DNA from: Cellulophaga sp. HaHa_2_95
GTDB taxonomy: Bacteria; Bacteroidota; Bacteroidia; Flavobacteriales; Flavobacteriaceae
Assembly: GCF_019278565.1 (NCBI RefSeq)
Contig: NZ_CP058988.1
Location: forward strand, 1,860,001 to 1,924,000
Reading direction: 5' to 3'
Length of the DNA: 64,000 nucleotides
Shown: positions 46,299 to 55,433 of the stretch, in pieces
How the letters are laid out: every line of letters begins with the position of its first letter
Position numbering within the stretch: position 1 is the first letter of the stretch
The notes under the pieces: generated by a model
The model's input: only the letters and a program-made list of their open reading frames with translations
Told to the model about the DNA's origin: nothing
Database searches by the model: none
Program-made: the position numbers and the translations under genes

Positions 46299-47915
46299 TT
46301 AATTTTTAAGTATGGTTTCTGTAACGTCTTTCTTCCAATCAATCAAAGTAGACGGGTAATAATTTACATTCATCCTGTTTAGATAAGAAGTTTGATTGGC
46401 TAAGCGTGTTTTAAAATCGTCCCAATTTCTATTTTCGTCCGTGGTCCAACCTAGTTCTGCATAGCCAATAATTCTAGGAAATGCTAAATATTCTAACTCA
46501 GCTATTGTGGAAATTGTTTCAGACCACAGTGGTGCCTCTACACCTAAGATATCCTCTTTTTTTAGATCTTCAATATATGTAGTAGGAGACCAATTGTAAG
46601 CCGTATCAACAGGAATGAGTGCTGCCCAATCCAAGCCATGAATTGAGGTGTCATCATATTTCATATCCAGATAAGCTCTCGTAGCAGGTGACATAATTAT
46701 TTTTGATCCTCTTGCAGCTGCTTCAGTTGCATTTTTCTTGGTGTTCCAATGTTGTGCAATACTGGTGCTATCTACATCCGCTTGCATAATTTCATCCCAG
46801 CCAATCATTTGCTTACCATGTTTTTGAACAATTTTTTCTACACGATTTACAAAAAGGATATAATCTTTCTTTTTAGTTACATGACTTTCATCTCCACCAA
46901 TATGAAAATAAGGCCCTGGACTAAGTGCTGCTATTTCACGTACAACATCATCAATAAAAGCATAAACGGTATCCTTGTGCGCATCAAACGTACTAAAACC
47001 TACATGCGTACCTGTGTATGGCTTTAATGTTTTACCATTGCCGTTAAGAATTGGATATGCAACAGAAGCAGCATTGGTATGTCCAGGCATATCTACCTCG
47101 GGAATAATGGTCATATGATGCTTAGAGGCATAATTTACAATTTCAGTATACGCTTCTTGCGTATAAAAGCCACCTTTGCCACCGCCAACTTCTGTAGCAC
47201 CAGAAACAGTAGTCAGTTTTGGCCATGATTTTATTTCAATACGCCATCCTTGATCATCCGTAAGGTGCAAGTGTAATTTGTTGATTTTATAATAGGCTAA
47301 TACGTCTATGTATTTTTTTACATCAGTTACGCTAAAAAAATGCCTTGCAACATCTAGCATGGCACCTCGATATTCAAAATTAGGACTATCTATAATTTTC
47401 CCTGTGGGAATAAGCCACATGGGATGATCTGTGATGCTATCGTTACTTTTCTCTGGGATTATTTGGCGTAAGGTCTGCACACCTCTAAAAGCGCCCTCAG
47501 CAGTCTTAGAATTGATAATAATAGAATCTTTTGAAATGTATAATTGATAAGATTCTTTTGTTTCTAGCTCTAGACTGTCCGTTTGATTGATGTAAATAAT
47601 ACGATCTACCTGTGCTAAATCAGTAGTATTTACAGGAACTTTCAATGATGTTAAGGTTTCAATTTTCTCTGATAAAAAAGTACCTACTTCGGTAAATCCA
47701 TTAAATGCTTGAGAAGTGTAAATTACGGTGTTCTGATCTAAGCCAAAGGCAGAATTTGTCGCAATAACTTTAGAAGGCTTCGGAATAATATTTTCTGCGG
47801 ATAAATTTGTTTCAGGAAATACGAGCACAACTTTCTTCTTTTTCTCTGCACAGGATAGAGATACAATCGCTAAAGCGAATAAAGCTATTTTTAAAGCAAG
47901 AATCTTTTTTTTCAT
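46299..47915 (-). CDS. Beta-N-acetylhexosaminidase, GH20 family lipoprotein
   Basis: The 538-residue enzyme has a lipoprotein signal (LAIVSLSCAE, lipidated C22) and an N-terminal GH20b-type domain (about 40-165). Its catalytic barrel contains YRGAMLDVARHFF, LHLHLTDDQGWRIE (213-226), EVDMPGHTNA, and the catalytic pair D342-E343 in HIGGDE. A tryptophan-rich site (LWSETI, LGWT) closes the pocket. It should release terminal GlcNAc or GalNAc from chitooligosaccharides, peptidoglycan fragments or glycans at the cell surface or in the periplasm. It lies 18 bp after an SGNH hydrolase gene, a plausible deacylase or deacetylase partner, and before a lactonase-fold gene. Confidence 0.94.
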   Translation of the reverse strand: MKKKILALKIALFALAIVSLSCAEKKKKVVLVFPETNLSAENIIPKPSKVIATNSAFGLDQNTVIYTSQAFNGFTEVGTFLSEKIETLTSLKVPVNTTDLAQVDRIIYINQTDSLELETKESYQLYISKDSIIINSKTAEGAFRGVQTLRQIIPEKSNDSITDHPMWLIPTGKIIDSPNFEYRGAMLDVARHFFSVTDVKKYIDVLAYYKINKLHLHLTDDQGWRIEIKSWPKLTTVSGATEVGGGKGGFYTQEAYTEIVNYASKHHMTIIPEVDMPGHTNAASVAYPILNGNGKTLKPYTGTHVGFSTFDAHKDTVYAFIDDVVREIAALSPGPYFHIGGDESHVTKKKDYILFVNRVEKIVQKHGKQMIGWDEIMQADVDSTSIAQHWNTKKNATEAAARGSKIIMSPATRAYLDMKYDDTSIHGLDWAALIPVDTAYNWSPTTYIEDLKKEDILGVEAPLWSETISTIAELEYLAFPRIIGYAELGWTTDENRNWDDFKTRLANQTSYLNRMNVNYYPSTLIDWKKDVTETILKN

Positions 47916-47933
47916 AAATAAACAACTAGCGTA

Positions 47934-48572
47934 TTAGTCAATATAATCTTTAATAATAGAATGCCAGAGTTGATATCCTTTTTCATTCATGTGAAGGCCA
48001 TCACTGATAAAAAGATCTTTTTTTAATTTCTTTCTCTCTAGCATGATGTCCCATACGTTTGCAAATTCTAAGTTGTCATTTTCTTCACAAAAACGTTTCA
48101 ATTTTCTGTTTAATCGCTTATATTTTCCTTTATATTTCCATCTAGAAATACTTGGTTTAGGCGATATAATGACCACTTTAGTTGCACTATCATTTACTTT
48201 TATCGTCTCAATTAATTTTGAAAATGTTTCCAAAATTTCTTTAGATTTTTTTTTAGATGATATGTCATTATCTCCTTCGTAGATAAAGACTTTTTTAGGA
48301 CGATACGTAAAAATAAGCTCTTTGGTATAGCCTAATAAATCGATAGTTTGAGACCCACCAAAACCAGTATTTAATACTTGATGGTTCGGAAAATCTTGAT
48401 CTAAAGTTTTCCACATACGCACACTAGAACTGCCTGTAAACACAATGGTTTCTCTAGAAGAATCCCATAGCGAATCATATTTTTTAGAGATGGCTGTTAC
48501 TTCATCTTTAAAATAAGCGTTGGGTTGCGCTATGCAAAATAGGGGAACTAAAAATAATACTAAAAATTTCAC
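47934..48572 (-). CDS. Exported SGNH/GDSL-type hydrolase
   Basis: The 212 residues have a signal peptide (KFLVLFLVPLFCIAQ) and four SGNH blocks: GSSSVRMW with the likely nucleophile S48, NTGFGGSQT (G of block II), YEGDND with N102 (block III), and the D191-x-x-H194 pair in SDGLHMNEKGY. The fold and spacing are of the PAF-acetylhydrolase-like esterase type. It is the first gene of the operon with GH20 hexosaminidase and the lactonase-fold lipoprotein, so its substrate is probably an acylated or acetylated sugar (inference). Confidence 0.9.
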   Translation of the reverse strand: MKFLVLFLVPLFCIAQPNAYFKDEVTAISKKYDSLWDSSRETIVFTGSSSVRMWKTLDQDFPNHQVLNTGFGGSQTIDLLGYTKELIFTYRPKKVFIYEGDNDISSKKKSKEILETFSKLIETIKVNDSATKVVIISPKPSISRWKYKGKYKRLNRKLKRFCEENDNLEFANVWDIMLERKKLKKDLFISDGLHMNEKGYQLWHSIIKDYID

Positions 48573-48710
48573 TTTAAATGCTTTAAGCTTCTAAGATAGC
48601 TTTTATCTGTGAAACCTTCAATTTAAAATACATTACAAGTAAGAACTTTTGTAATTCAAACGCAGCGAAATCATCTTGTAAAAATTCTTTTATTTAGTGT
48701 TACTATTCTA

Positions 48711-48718
48711 TATATTTG
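48711..48718 (+). promoter_or_regulatory. -7 promoter box of tRNA-Pro (TATATTTG)
   Basis: TATATTTG exactly matches TAnnTTTG and ends 13 bp before the mature 5' end of the tRNA. Confidence 0.55.
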
Positions 48719-48731
48719 GCATTAAATTAAT

Positions 48732-48805
48732 CGGGATGTAGCGCAGTCCGGTAGCGTACACGGCTGGGGGCCGTGTGGTCGCAGGTTCAAATCCTGTCAT
48801 CCCGA
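48732..48805 (+). tRNA. tRNA-Pro (anticodon GGG)
   Basis: The 74-nt cloverleaf has acceptor stem CGGGATG/CATCCCG (C1-G72 as expected for bacterial tRNA-Pro) and discriminator A. The anticodon stem is CACGG/CCGTG around the loop CTGGGGG (anticodon GGG), and the T-arm contains GTTCAAAT. CCA is not encoded. It lies between the SGNH-hydrolase operon and a long tandem repeat. Confidence 0.95.
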
Positions 48806-48814
48806 CTGAATAAG

Positions 48815-48844
48815 AAAATGAATCGTGTTGCGGTTCATTTTTTG
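48815..48844 (+). terminator. Terminator-like hairpin after tRNA-Pro
   Basis: An 8-bp stem (AAAATGAA at 48815-48822 with TTCATTTT at 48834-48841) followed by T residues, 10 bp past the tRNA. Its AAAATGA/TCATTTT arms recur inside every unit of the following tandem array. Confidence 0.6.
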
Positions 48845-48897
48845 TATCCAAATGTATCACGAACAACGTTCGTGTAAGCGTTTGGATACAAAAAATG
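48836..48897. repeat. 62-bp near-palindrome leading into the tandem array
   Basis: 17-bp perfect outer arms (CATTTTTTGTATCCAAA at 48836-48852 and its complement at 48881-48897) enclose 7-bp perfect inner arms (CACGAAC at 48858-48864, GTTCGTG at 48868-48874). The right arm lies inside the first 98-bp repeat unit. Confidence 0.85.
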
Positions 48898-49740
48898 AGA
48901 AGGCATAAGCCTTCATTTTGATATTTTCAAAGAGGGTTTATTAGGATTCTGTAAATCCAGATTTTGTTCGTGTAAGCGTTTGGATACAAAAAATGAGAAG
49001 GCATAAGCCTTCATTTTGATATTTTCAAAGAGGGTTTATTAGGATTCTGCAAATCCAGATTTTGTTTTTGTAAGCGTTTGGATACAAAAAATGAGAAGGC
49101 ATTAGCCTTCATTTTGATATTTTCAATGAGTGTTTATTAGGATTCTGCAAATCCAGATTTTGTTTTTGTAAGCGTTTGGATACAAAAAATGAGAAGGCAT
49201 TAGCCTTCATTTTGATATTTTCAATGAGTGTTTATTAGGATTCTGTAAATCCAGATTTTGTTCGTGTAAGCGTTTGGATACAAAAAATGAGAAGGCATTA
49301 GCCTTCATTTTGATATTTTCAAAGAGGGTTTATTAGGATTCTGTAAATCCAGATTTTGTTCGTGTAAGCTTTTGGATACAAAAAATGAGAAGGCGCTAGC
49401 CTTCATTTTGATATTTTCAAAGAGGGTTTATTAGGATTCTGTAAATCCAGATTTTGCTCGTGTAAGCGTTTGGACACAAAAAATGAGAAGGCATTAGCCT
49501 TCATTTTGATATTTTCAAAGAGGGTTTATTAGGATTCTGTAAATCCAGATTTTGTTTTTGTAAGCGTTTGGATACAAAAAATGAGAAGGCATTAGCCTTC
49601 ATTTTGATATTTTCAATGAGTGTTTATTAGGATTCTGCAAATCCAGATTTTGTTTTTGTAAGCGTTTGGATACAAAAAATGAGTAGGCATAAGCCTTCAT
49701 TTTGATATTTTTAAAGAGGGTTTATTAGGATTCTGTAAGT
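48871..49740. repeat. Nine 98-bp direct tandem repeats downstream of tRNA-Pro
   Basis: The landmark GTAAGCGTTTGGATAC (two copies vary by one base) occurs at 48874, 48972, 49070, 49168, 49266, 49364, 49462, 49560 and 49658, always 98 bp apart. Each unit contains a hairpin GAAGGC-NNNN-GCCTTC flanked by AAAATGA and TCATTTT, then an AT-rich part ending in GTTTATTAGGATTCTG. The 98-bp period is not a multiple of three and no frame stays open, so it is not coding. It has no spacers, so it is not CRISPR. Confidence 0.95.
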
Positions 49741-49957
49741 CTTATGAATGAGGCGAAGGTTGAAAGGATTGGATTTTTGCTAGTTGTTATTTATATAGTT
49801 CATCTATGGCTCAAAATATTAATCGTATAACAGCGCATTGGTGTTGTTAAAATAAAAATCGCTATAGGCAAGTGTTTTTACTTGCTTATAGCGATATAGT
49901 TTTTAAATACATAAGTTGCTTTTAAAGAGCTCCTTTGTAATTTTAAAAGAAATAGAC
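49741..49957. other. Gene-free stretch between the 98-bp array and the CBM-like lipoprotein
   Basis: No gene is seen. It contains unique AT-rich sequence and, at its right end, the terminator of the lipoprotein gene. Confidence 0.5.
49858..49895 (-). terminator. Intrinsic terminator of the CBM-like lipoprotein gene
   Basis: A 16-bp stem with one mismatch (ATCGCTATAGGCAAGT at 49858-49873 with 49880-49895) and a 6-base loop. It is followed on the minus strand by TTTTTATTTTAA and lies 62 bp past the stop of 49958-50788. Confidence 0.85.
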
Positions 49958-50788
49958 TTATTGATTACAATCCCAATCAGGTCTATACTGCGCATCATTT
50001 AATTCGGCAATATCTTTGTTTGCACCAGTTTTAATAGTTATATCGTTAGTTTCGTAGAGTAAGATGTAGTCAATATTTGCATTTTTTGAACGGCCAGACA
50101 TGGTAAATGTATATTCTTCATCTTCTATTAAATTGTATAGAATGGCCGATTTGTTATGGGCTGCTCCGCCATCACCAGAATAAACACCACCCCATTGATC
50201 AACACCTCTTCCAAAAAATTTCAAATCGGTTTCTAAGTCTTCCGTGGTATATTTATCAGTAGCCGTAGTAAAATTACCTGCCATTCTAATATAAACATCA
50301 TTAGATTTATCTTCCTCAGCACCTTCTAAACGCTGGTATAGACGCATTACTAATTTATATGCTCCGGTAGACGGAGCTGTAAATACATATTCTAAAGGAG
50401 ACGTTGCAGGACCACTACCTTGATTATTTCCTGTAAATTCTAAATGCGTTTCATTTATAGGACCAAGACTTTCTTTATCCAAATAGCCAGCGTCACCTTT
50501 GCTTATTAATTCCCATTGGTCTAAGGGTGATTCTGTTGCTTCGGCATCAAAAACCACATAGTTTGCTCCAAATGTCTTTAGACAATCTAAGACTTCTTCA
50601 GGATCTGTTGCTTCTGGTTCCGGATCGGGTGACTCTGGCATAACTTCTTCATCAGTGGGAACGTCAGTCGTGTTTTCATCAACTTCTTCTGTTTCAGGAT
50701 CTACAGAAGCATCTCCATCAGAGGAGCAAGAACTTAGGTTGAATAAAAGGCATAGAACTAATGCCCTTAAATAATATTTTACTTTCAT
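49958..50788 (-). CDS. Lipoprotein with acidic linker and CBM6-like jelly-roll domain
   Basis: The 276 residues begin with an SPII signal (VLCLLFNLSSCSS, lipidated C21). Residues 25-68 are an acidic, proline- and threonine-rich linker. Residues about 75-250 look like a carbohydrate-binding jelly roll: YVVFDAEATES, NETHLEFTGNNQGSGPATSP, LEYVFTAPSTGAYKLVMRLY, NDVYIRMAGNF and the closing NANIDYILLYETND. No catalytic domain is present. It is probably a surface or periplasmic glycan-binding lipoprotein, but the binding specificity is unknown. It is a single gene with its own terminator. Confidence 0.8.
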   Translation of the reverse strand: MKVKYYLRALVLCLLFNLSSCSSDGDASVDPETEEVDENTTDVPTDEEVMPESPDPEPEATDPEEVLDCLKTFGANYVVFDAEATESPLDQWELISKGDAGYLDKESLGPINETHLEFTGNNQGSGPATSPLEYVFTAPSTGAYKLVMRLYQRLEGAEEDKSNDVYIRMAGNFTTATDKYTTEDLETDLKFFGRGVDQWGGVYSGDGGAAHNKSAILYNLIEDEEYTFTMSGRSKNANIDYILLYETNDITIKTGANKDIAELNDAQYRPDWDCNQ

Positions 50789-51051
50789 AATTACGATGAT
50801 AATTTAGATGGTTATTGTTAGAAATTAACGATTAAAGAAGCTTAAAATTGTATTCAAATTTGGACCCATTTCAGCAGCTTAATTCTTTTAATTTCTATGA
50901 TCACTATGGTAGTATGAGCTGTTATTAATTAATAAGATCTTTTAAAAAAGCATACTGAATGCATGACCTGTCGAATATTCTTTATGATTTTTTATATCGA
51001 AATAAGTGGTGCTCCTTTAAGGCTTTAAAATAGTTTGTGGAGTACTATAAC

Positions 51052-52602
51052 TTACAGGATTTCTTTTGGAATTAATTTTCTGGTCCAAGTTTTTAATCGT
51101 TTATATTTATTTACTTCAGCATCTGGATTGAAATCCAAGGTAGTTTCCCATGAATTTTCAGGTTTAAATTCTTCTTCCATTCCGCTTAAAACACCCTTCG
51201 ATATTTTGTCAGAAGTAACAATAACCACACATTCCGTATTTAAATTAGCACTTCTAGGGTCTAGATTAAAGGTGCCAATGACTGTTGTTTTATGGTCTAC
51301 AACCATAGATTTTGCATGCAACCCAAAAATAGGAGTATAGTCGAGTTTTTCTTGTAACTCTCCTGTCATAATTTTTTTGCGTTCTGCGGCATCAGGTCTA
51401 AATTCAAAGATTCTTACGCCTGTTTCTAATAATTTTTTTCTATCCGTTTGGTAGCTACTGAAAGCTTCCACGTTATCTGTTGATGCTAAGCTGTTCGTTA
51501 AGATTCTAATTTTGACGCCACGGTCTACGGCATCTTTAAATAAATTTTGCGCTAATGCTGTCGTAATTAAATAGGGTGTTTGAATGTCTATTGATGATTT
51601 TGAATTTTTAACTAAGTTGATTAAAGCACTAGTAGAAATTCCGCCACCTCCCAAACCACTTTCGCCATCATTTTTTCCGGGATTATCAGAAATAAACTGT
51701 ACATCATCTAGCCAAACTAAATCTCCTGATGCATTTATTTTTTTAAATGTTGTAGGTAAGGTAGCAATACGCTTTCTAACTTGTGGCCAAAAATTATAGG
51801 GATTACAGGCATATTCATGAAGTTTGTTAAACCTTTCTTCTGAGGTTATATTTTCAGGTAGCTCTTCAATAACCTCAGAGACCTCTTTTGTTAAGGGGCT
51901 ATTCCAAAATTGGTCAAAAGAAGTATTTACAGTTTTAGCTATTTTTCCTAATAACAGAATATCCCTATCTCTGAAATTATACTCATGGTCATAATCAAAG
52001 TACTCATCGGCAATATTCCTACCTCCAGTAATGACCACTTTACCATCTACTATGAACGTTTTGTTGTGCATACGTTGATTAGCAGTTCTAAAATCTGTTG
52101 TAAATTTTTGTATTTTTTTAAAAAGGTTTATTCCGAGATTAACTCCAGGATTATAAATTTTGACTTCAATATTTTTGTGAGAGGCAAATGTTAGAATATC
52201 TTGTATGTCTGCATCTACCATAATGTCATCTACAATAATTCTTACTTTAACACCACGATCTGCTGCTCTAATCAAATAATCACAGGCAATTAAACCTACA
52301 TTATCGGTCGAAAAAATAAAATATTGAATGTCTATGGTCTTTTCAGCGTACTCGCTAAGCCACGCTCTGGCCACCATAGAACCACTACCGTCTTCTAAAA
52401 CATATACACCAGTTTTCGTAGCCATCAATTCTTTTACGCTGGCTAACTCTTTGGTTAATGTTATACTGTCGTTTTTATGAATGTTAGCACAGAAATCTGT
52501 TGGTGGAGTTATCTTCTGTTCTTCATTACAAGAGGCTAGTATTAGTAAAAAAAGAACAAAAATGTATTTATAGTTAAGAATCAAATTCATGGCGCTTATC
52601 AT
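51052..52602 (-). CDS. Phospholipase D-family lipoprotein (cardiolipin-synthase-like, two HKD motifs)
   Basis: The 516 residues contain an SPII signal (FVLFLLILASCNE, lipidated C25). Both PLD catalytic motifs are complete: HNKTFIVDGKVVITGG with H179, K181 and D186, and HAKSMVVDHKTTVIGTFN with H429, K431 and D436. Spacing and the DIQYFIFSTD segment before motif 1 are those of cardiolipin synthase C-like and phosphatidyltransferase proteins. There are no extra membrane segments, so lipidation must place the enzyme at the outer face of the inner membrane or in the outer membrane. ATG 52590 is an alternative start (4 codons shorter). It is a single gene; phospholipid remodelling is the likely role. 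Confidence 0.9.
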   Translation of the reverse strand: MISAMNLILNYKYIFVLFLLILASCNEEQKITPPTDFCANIHKNDSITLTKELASVKELMATKTGVYVLEDGSGSMVARAWLSEYAEKTIDIQYFIFSTDNVGLIACDYLIRAADRGVKVRIIVDDIMVDADIQDILTFASHKNIEVKIYNPGVNLGINLFKKIQKFTTDFRTANQRMHNKTFIVDGKVVITGGRNIADEYFDYDHEYNFRDRDILLLGKIAKTVNTSFDQFWNSPLTKEVSEVIEELPENITSEERFNKLHEYACNPYNFWPQVRKRIATLPTTFKKINASGDLVWLDDVQFISDNPGKNDGESGLGGGGISTSALINLVKNSKSSIDIQTPYLITTALAQNLFKDAVDRGVKIRILTNSLASTDNVEAFSSYQTDRKKLLETGVRIFEFRPDAAERKKIMTGELQEKLDYTPIFGLHAKSMVVDHKTTVIGTFNLDPRSANLNTECVVIVTSDKISKGVLSGMEEEFKPENSWETTLDFNPDAEVNKYKRLKTWTRKLIPKEIL

Positions 52603-52706
52603 TGGTTGTTGTTAATGGTTTAATTGATAAACGCATTTATAGTCTTTAGCTTGTATAGAGAACCCAATCTATCGGAAGAAAGATAGGGTTAACAAGCATA
52701 TATTTT

Positions 52707-53921
52707 TCAGGAAACAATCAAATTAGAAGTTACCACAACAGATTGATGAAGCGTTTTGTGTACAGGACATTTATCTGCAATCTCAAGAAGGCGTTTTTTT
52801 TGAGCCTCATCTAAATCACCTATTAGTTCTATGTTTTTTGTAATATGATCTATTTTTGATTTTTTCTCATCGCATTCCATACAATCTTTTCTATAATCTT
52901 TGCCATGGGTAAGGTGCACGATAACTTCTTTTAAATCCCACTTTTTTAGATTGGCATACAATCGTAAGGTCATTGCAGTACAAGCACCTAAGGAAGAAAG
53001 CAAAAGGTCATAAGGGGCTGGACCAAAATTATTGCCACCTACGCTTTCAGGTTCATCGGCAATTAGGGGGTGTCCTGCAGCCAAAATAGAGGTAGTAAGA
53101 CTTTCATTTCCAATTTGTACGACAACTTGTTTTGAGGTTGTAAGCTTCTTTTTGTCCTCTTTTTTAATATATCTTGATGCCCATTGTGCAATTAAATTAC
53201 CAACGTAGGCAGAATCTTCTTTATCTGACAACAAATGATCTGCACCATCTAAGGAAACAAAGCTTTTAGGATGCATGGCTTCAGCATATATCTCGGCAGC
53301 ATTTTTTATACCTACAGTCGTATCTTGTGGAGAATGTAGGATCAAAAGTGGCTTTCTTAATGATTTTACCGTAGCGCTCATATTTTTGCTCGATAGATCT
53401 TCAATAAATTGCTTTGCAATGGCGAAAGGTCTTCCTCCAATATTTACCATTGCTTTTCCATTTTCTTCAATTTCTTCCAAACCACTTTTAAAAAGATGTT
53501 GCACATGTTGAGGAGATGATGGGGCACCGATAGTTGCTACAGCATCAACAGAATGTATTTTTTTAGCAGCGTATATTGCCGCGGCACCCCCTAAAGAATG
53601 GCCTATGATTAGTTTAGGAGCTTCTAATTCAAGCGCCATATAATTAGCGACATCTTCTAGGTCTTGAATGTTAGAAGAAAAATTTGTATCTGAAAATTCA
53701 CCCTCACTTTGTCCAAGTCCGGTAAAATCAAAACGTATAACACCAAAACCCTGAAGTGTTAGTGCTCTTGATATATTTCTGACAGGAGTTAAATTTTTAT
53801 TACATGTAAAGCAATGTGCAAATAGGGCATAAGCAATAGGATGCTGGTTTGCAGGTAATTCAAGTTTACCAGAAAGTAGTACTCCTTTTGAGTTTTTGAA
53901 GGATATCGTTTTATTTTTCAT
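52707..53921 (-). CDS. Bifunctional alpha/beta hydrolase - OsmC family protein
   Basis: Residues 1-255 are an alpha/beta hydrolase with the nucleophile elbow GHSLGG (S109), D200 (SPQD) and H229 (GADH) as a complete triad. Residues about 265-404 are an OsmC/Ohr-like peroxidase domain with the two reactive cysteines C314 (SSLGACTAMTLR) and C385 (DKCPVHKTL), plus a C-x2-C pair (DCMEC, residues 347-350). This fusion occurs across many bacteria. The OsmC part reduces organic hydroperoxides or acyl peroxides by thiols, and the hydrolase may cut the ester that supplies or removes the substrate. It is cytoplasmic and a single gene. Confidence 0.93.
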   Translation of the reverse strand: MKNKTISFKNSKGVLLSGKLELPANQHPIAYALFAHCFTCNKNLTPVRNISRALTLQGFGVIRFDFTGLGQSEGEFSDTNFSSNIQDLEDVANYMALELEAPKLIIGHSLGGAAAIYAAKKIHSVDAVATIGAPSSPQHVQHLFKSGLEEIEENGKAMVNIGGRPFAIAKQFIEDLSSKNMSATVKSLRKPLLILHSPQDTTVGIKNAAEIYAEAMHPKSFVSLDGADHLLSDKEDSAYVGNLIAQWASRYIKKEDKKKLTTSKQVVVQIGNESLTTSILAAGHPLIADEPESVGGNNFGPAPYDLLLSSLGACTAMTLRLYANLKKWDLKEVIVHLTHGKDYRKDCMECDEKKSKIDHITKNIELIGDLDEAQKKRLLEIADKCPVHKTLHQSVVVTSNLIVS

Positions 53922-54235
53922 GTAGGGTGTTCGTTACGATTGCCTTTAGTTCATGTGGTATACAAGTATAGGCAAGTAGGGAATTTAGCCAATAAAAAGA
54001 AGATTTGAAAGGGTAGGCTGTTTTTTAACGAATGGTCAACGCTATTTGCGGAAATAGTTTTAGACTTTAAAAGTAAGATTACACTTGGATAAAGTTTTAT
54101 TTTGTGTTTTAAACTTATGGATGAAGAGCACTTTGCGAAAACAAAGTGGTTTGTAGTTTTAAAGTGTTATCTAGAATTTTTTTTAAACGCGAATGGCTTT
54201 ATTTGCGTTTATCTTAAATACAGATAAACCTCTAA
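53922..54235. other. 314-bp intergenic region
   Basis: No gene is seen. Two small hairpins are present: CACTTTG/CAAAGTG at 54129-54148 and TAAACGCGAA/TTTGCGTTTA at 54184-54211. The second lies 25 bp beyond the stop of the OmpA lipoprotein but lacks a T-run on that strand, so termination is doubtful. Confidence 0.4.
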
Positions 54236-55249
54236 TCATATTTTTCTCAATTCAACCCTTCTATTTGTAGCCTTACCTTCTTCCGTAGTATTGTCTTCTA
54301 CAGGTCTCGTTTGTCCAAAACCTTCACTTTTTAATCTAGCTTCATCAATATCTTCATCTGTAAGCGCCATAAGAACAGCTCTAGCTCTATTTTTTGATAA
54401 TTTCAAATTAGCAACTTCATTACCTGTATTGTCTGTATGACCCTCAATTTTAATTTTCAAATCGGGACTCGCTTTCATCATTTTTGCTATCTCATTAATT
54501 ACATCATAGGAACCTGCTTTAATTCTAGATTTACCAGTGTCAAAATTTATATGTAGCGTTGCAAAGCCTTTAGCGTTGATATCTTCTAACATGGTTTCGG
54601 CTGTAATTTTTTCAATAGTTTGCTCAAAATCTTTATAGGCTACAACACCTATAGTTCTTGATTTTGAAGAGATTTGAAAACCTATTTTTTGTTGGGCTGT
54701 TTTTAAAAGATATAGGCTAATTGGGCCGTTTACAACATCTCCTGCGTAAAACTCATGCATGTGTTTATAAATAGCATTTGGGTTATCTCCCCATTTTTGA
54801 GTTTGTTCATAAGGAATCTTTCCTTCAAAAAGTAAGCTTGCCCCTATAGATTTTAAGTATTCAGATACACTTTTGTCAAATAAGTATTGTTCCCATTCCT
54901 CATCGCCTTCCATGACAATACTCATTCGCTCCACTTTTCCATCAAGAACAAAGAACTGCCTTCCGTCAAAAAATTCTAACTTATCGAATTCAAATGATTC
55001 TGAGTCGTCTTTATCAACAATCATCCCTTTAGGAGGTGTTAGATAGGGAAATTCACCGACATCAACGGTTGATTCTGGGATATCTGCCCAAGAAAATTCT
55101 TTTTCGACTTCTTTATTCGGTGATTTTTCGGTAGGAACCGCTACCGGAGTGGTATCGCTTTCTATCTCTTTATTCGCTTTTTCTGCTGTAGTATCCTTGC
55201 AGGATAGGAGTGTTACTAAAACTAGATTGATTAAAGCTATTTTTTTCAT
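54236..55249 (-). CDS. OmpA-family lipoprotein
   Basis: The 337 residues have an SPII signal (INLVLVTLLSCKD, lipidated C17), a glutamate- and threonine-rich linker to about residue 55, and a central domain of unknown fold (about 60-225). The C-terminal OmpA peptidoglycan-binding domain (231-337) shows LHINFDTGKSRIKAGS, KIEGHTDNTG and LSKNRARAV with the usual D and R contacts to diaminopimelate. It should tether the outer membrane to peptidoglycan. It is a single gene, not part of a secretion operon, and lacks the TPR and propeller parts seen in the 7826-9769 protein. Confidence 0.9.
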   Translation of the reverse strand: MKKIALINLVLVTLLSCKDTTAEKANKEIESDTTPVAVPTEKSPNKEVEKEFSWADIPESTVDVGEFPYLTPPKGMIVDKDDSESFEFDKLEFFDGRQFFVLDGKVERMSIVMEGDEEWEQYLFDKSVSEYLKSIGASLLFEGKIPYEQTQKWGDNPNAIYKHMHEFYAGDVVNGPISLYLLKTAQQKIGFQISSKSRTIGVVAYKDFEQTIEKITAETMLEDINAKGFATLHINFDTGKSRIKAGSYDVINEIAKMMKASPDLKIKIEGHTDNTGNEVANLKLSKNRARAVLMALTDEDIDEARLKSEGFGQTRPVEDNTTEEGKATNRRVELRKI

Positions 55250-55433
55250 CGTTTTTGGTTTTGTTAAAAAAGAAGCGACAGCTACGCGGGCGTTTAGCTA
55301 TTTGTTTTGCTAACTTAGGAAATATACGCCAAACATCAAATTATAAACCTGACTGTTAGTTTTTTAAAGGATAATAAGTAAAGATATTTTAGTTCTAATG
55401 TCAGCTTATCCTTGGCAAGAATAAAGTGTATTA

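Noticed and set aside
48871..49740. CRISPR array
   Set aside because: The 98-bp units are contiguous direct repeats without unique spacers, and no cas gene is in the window.
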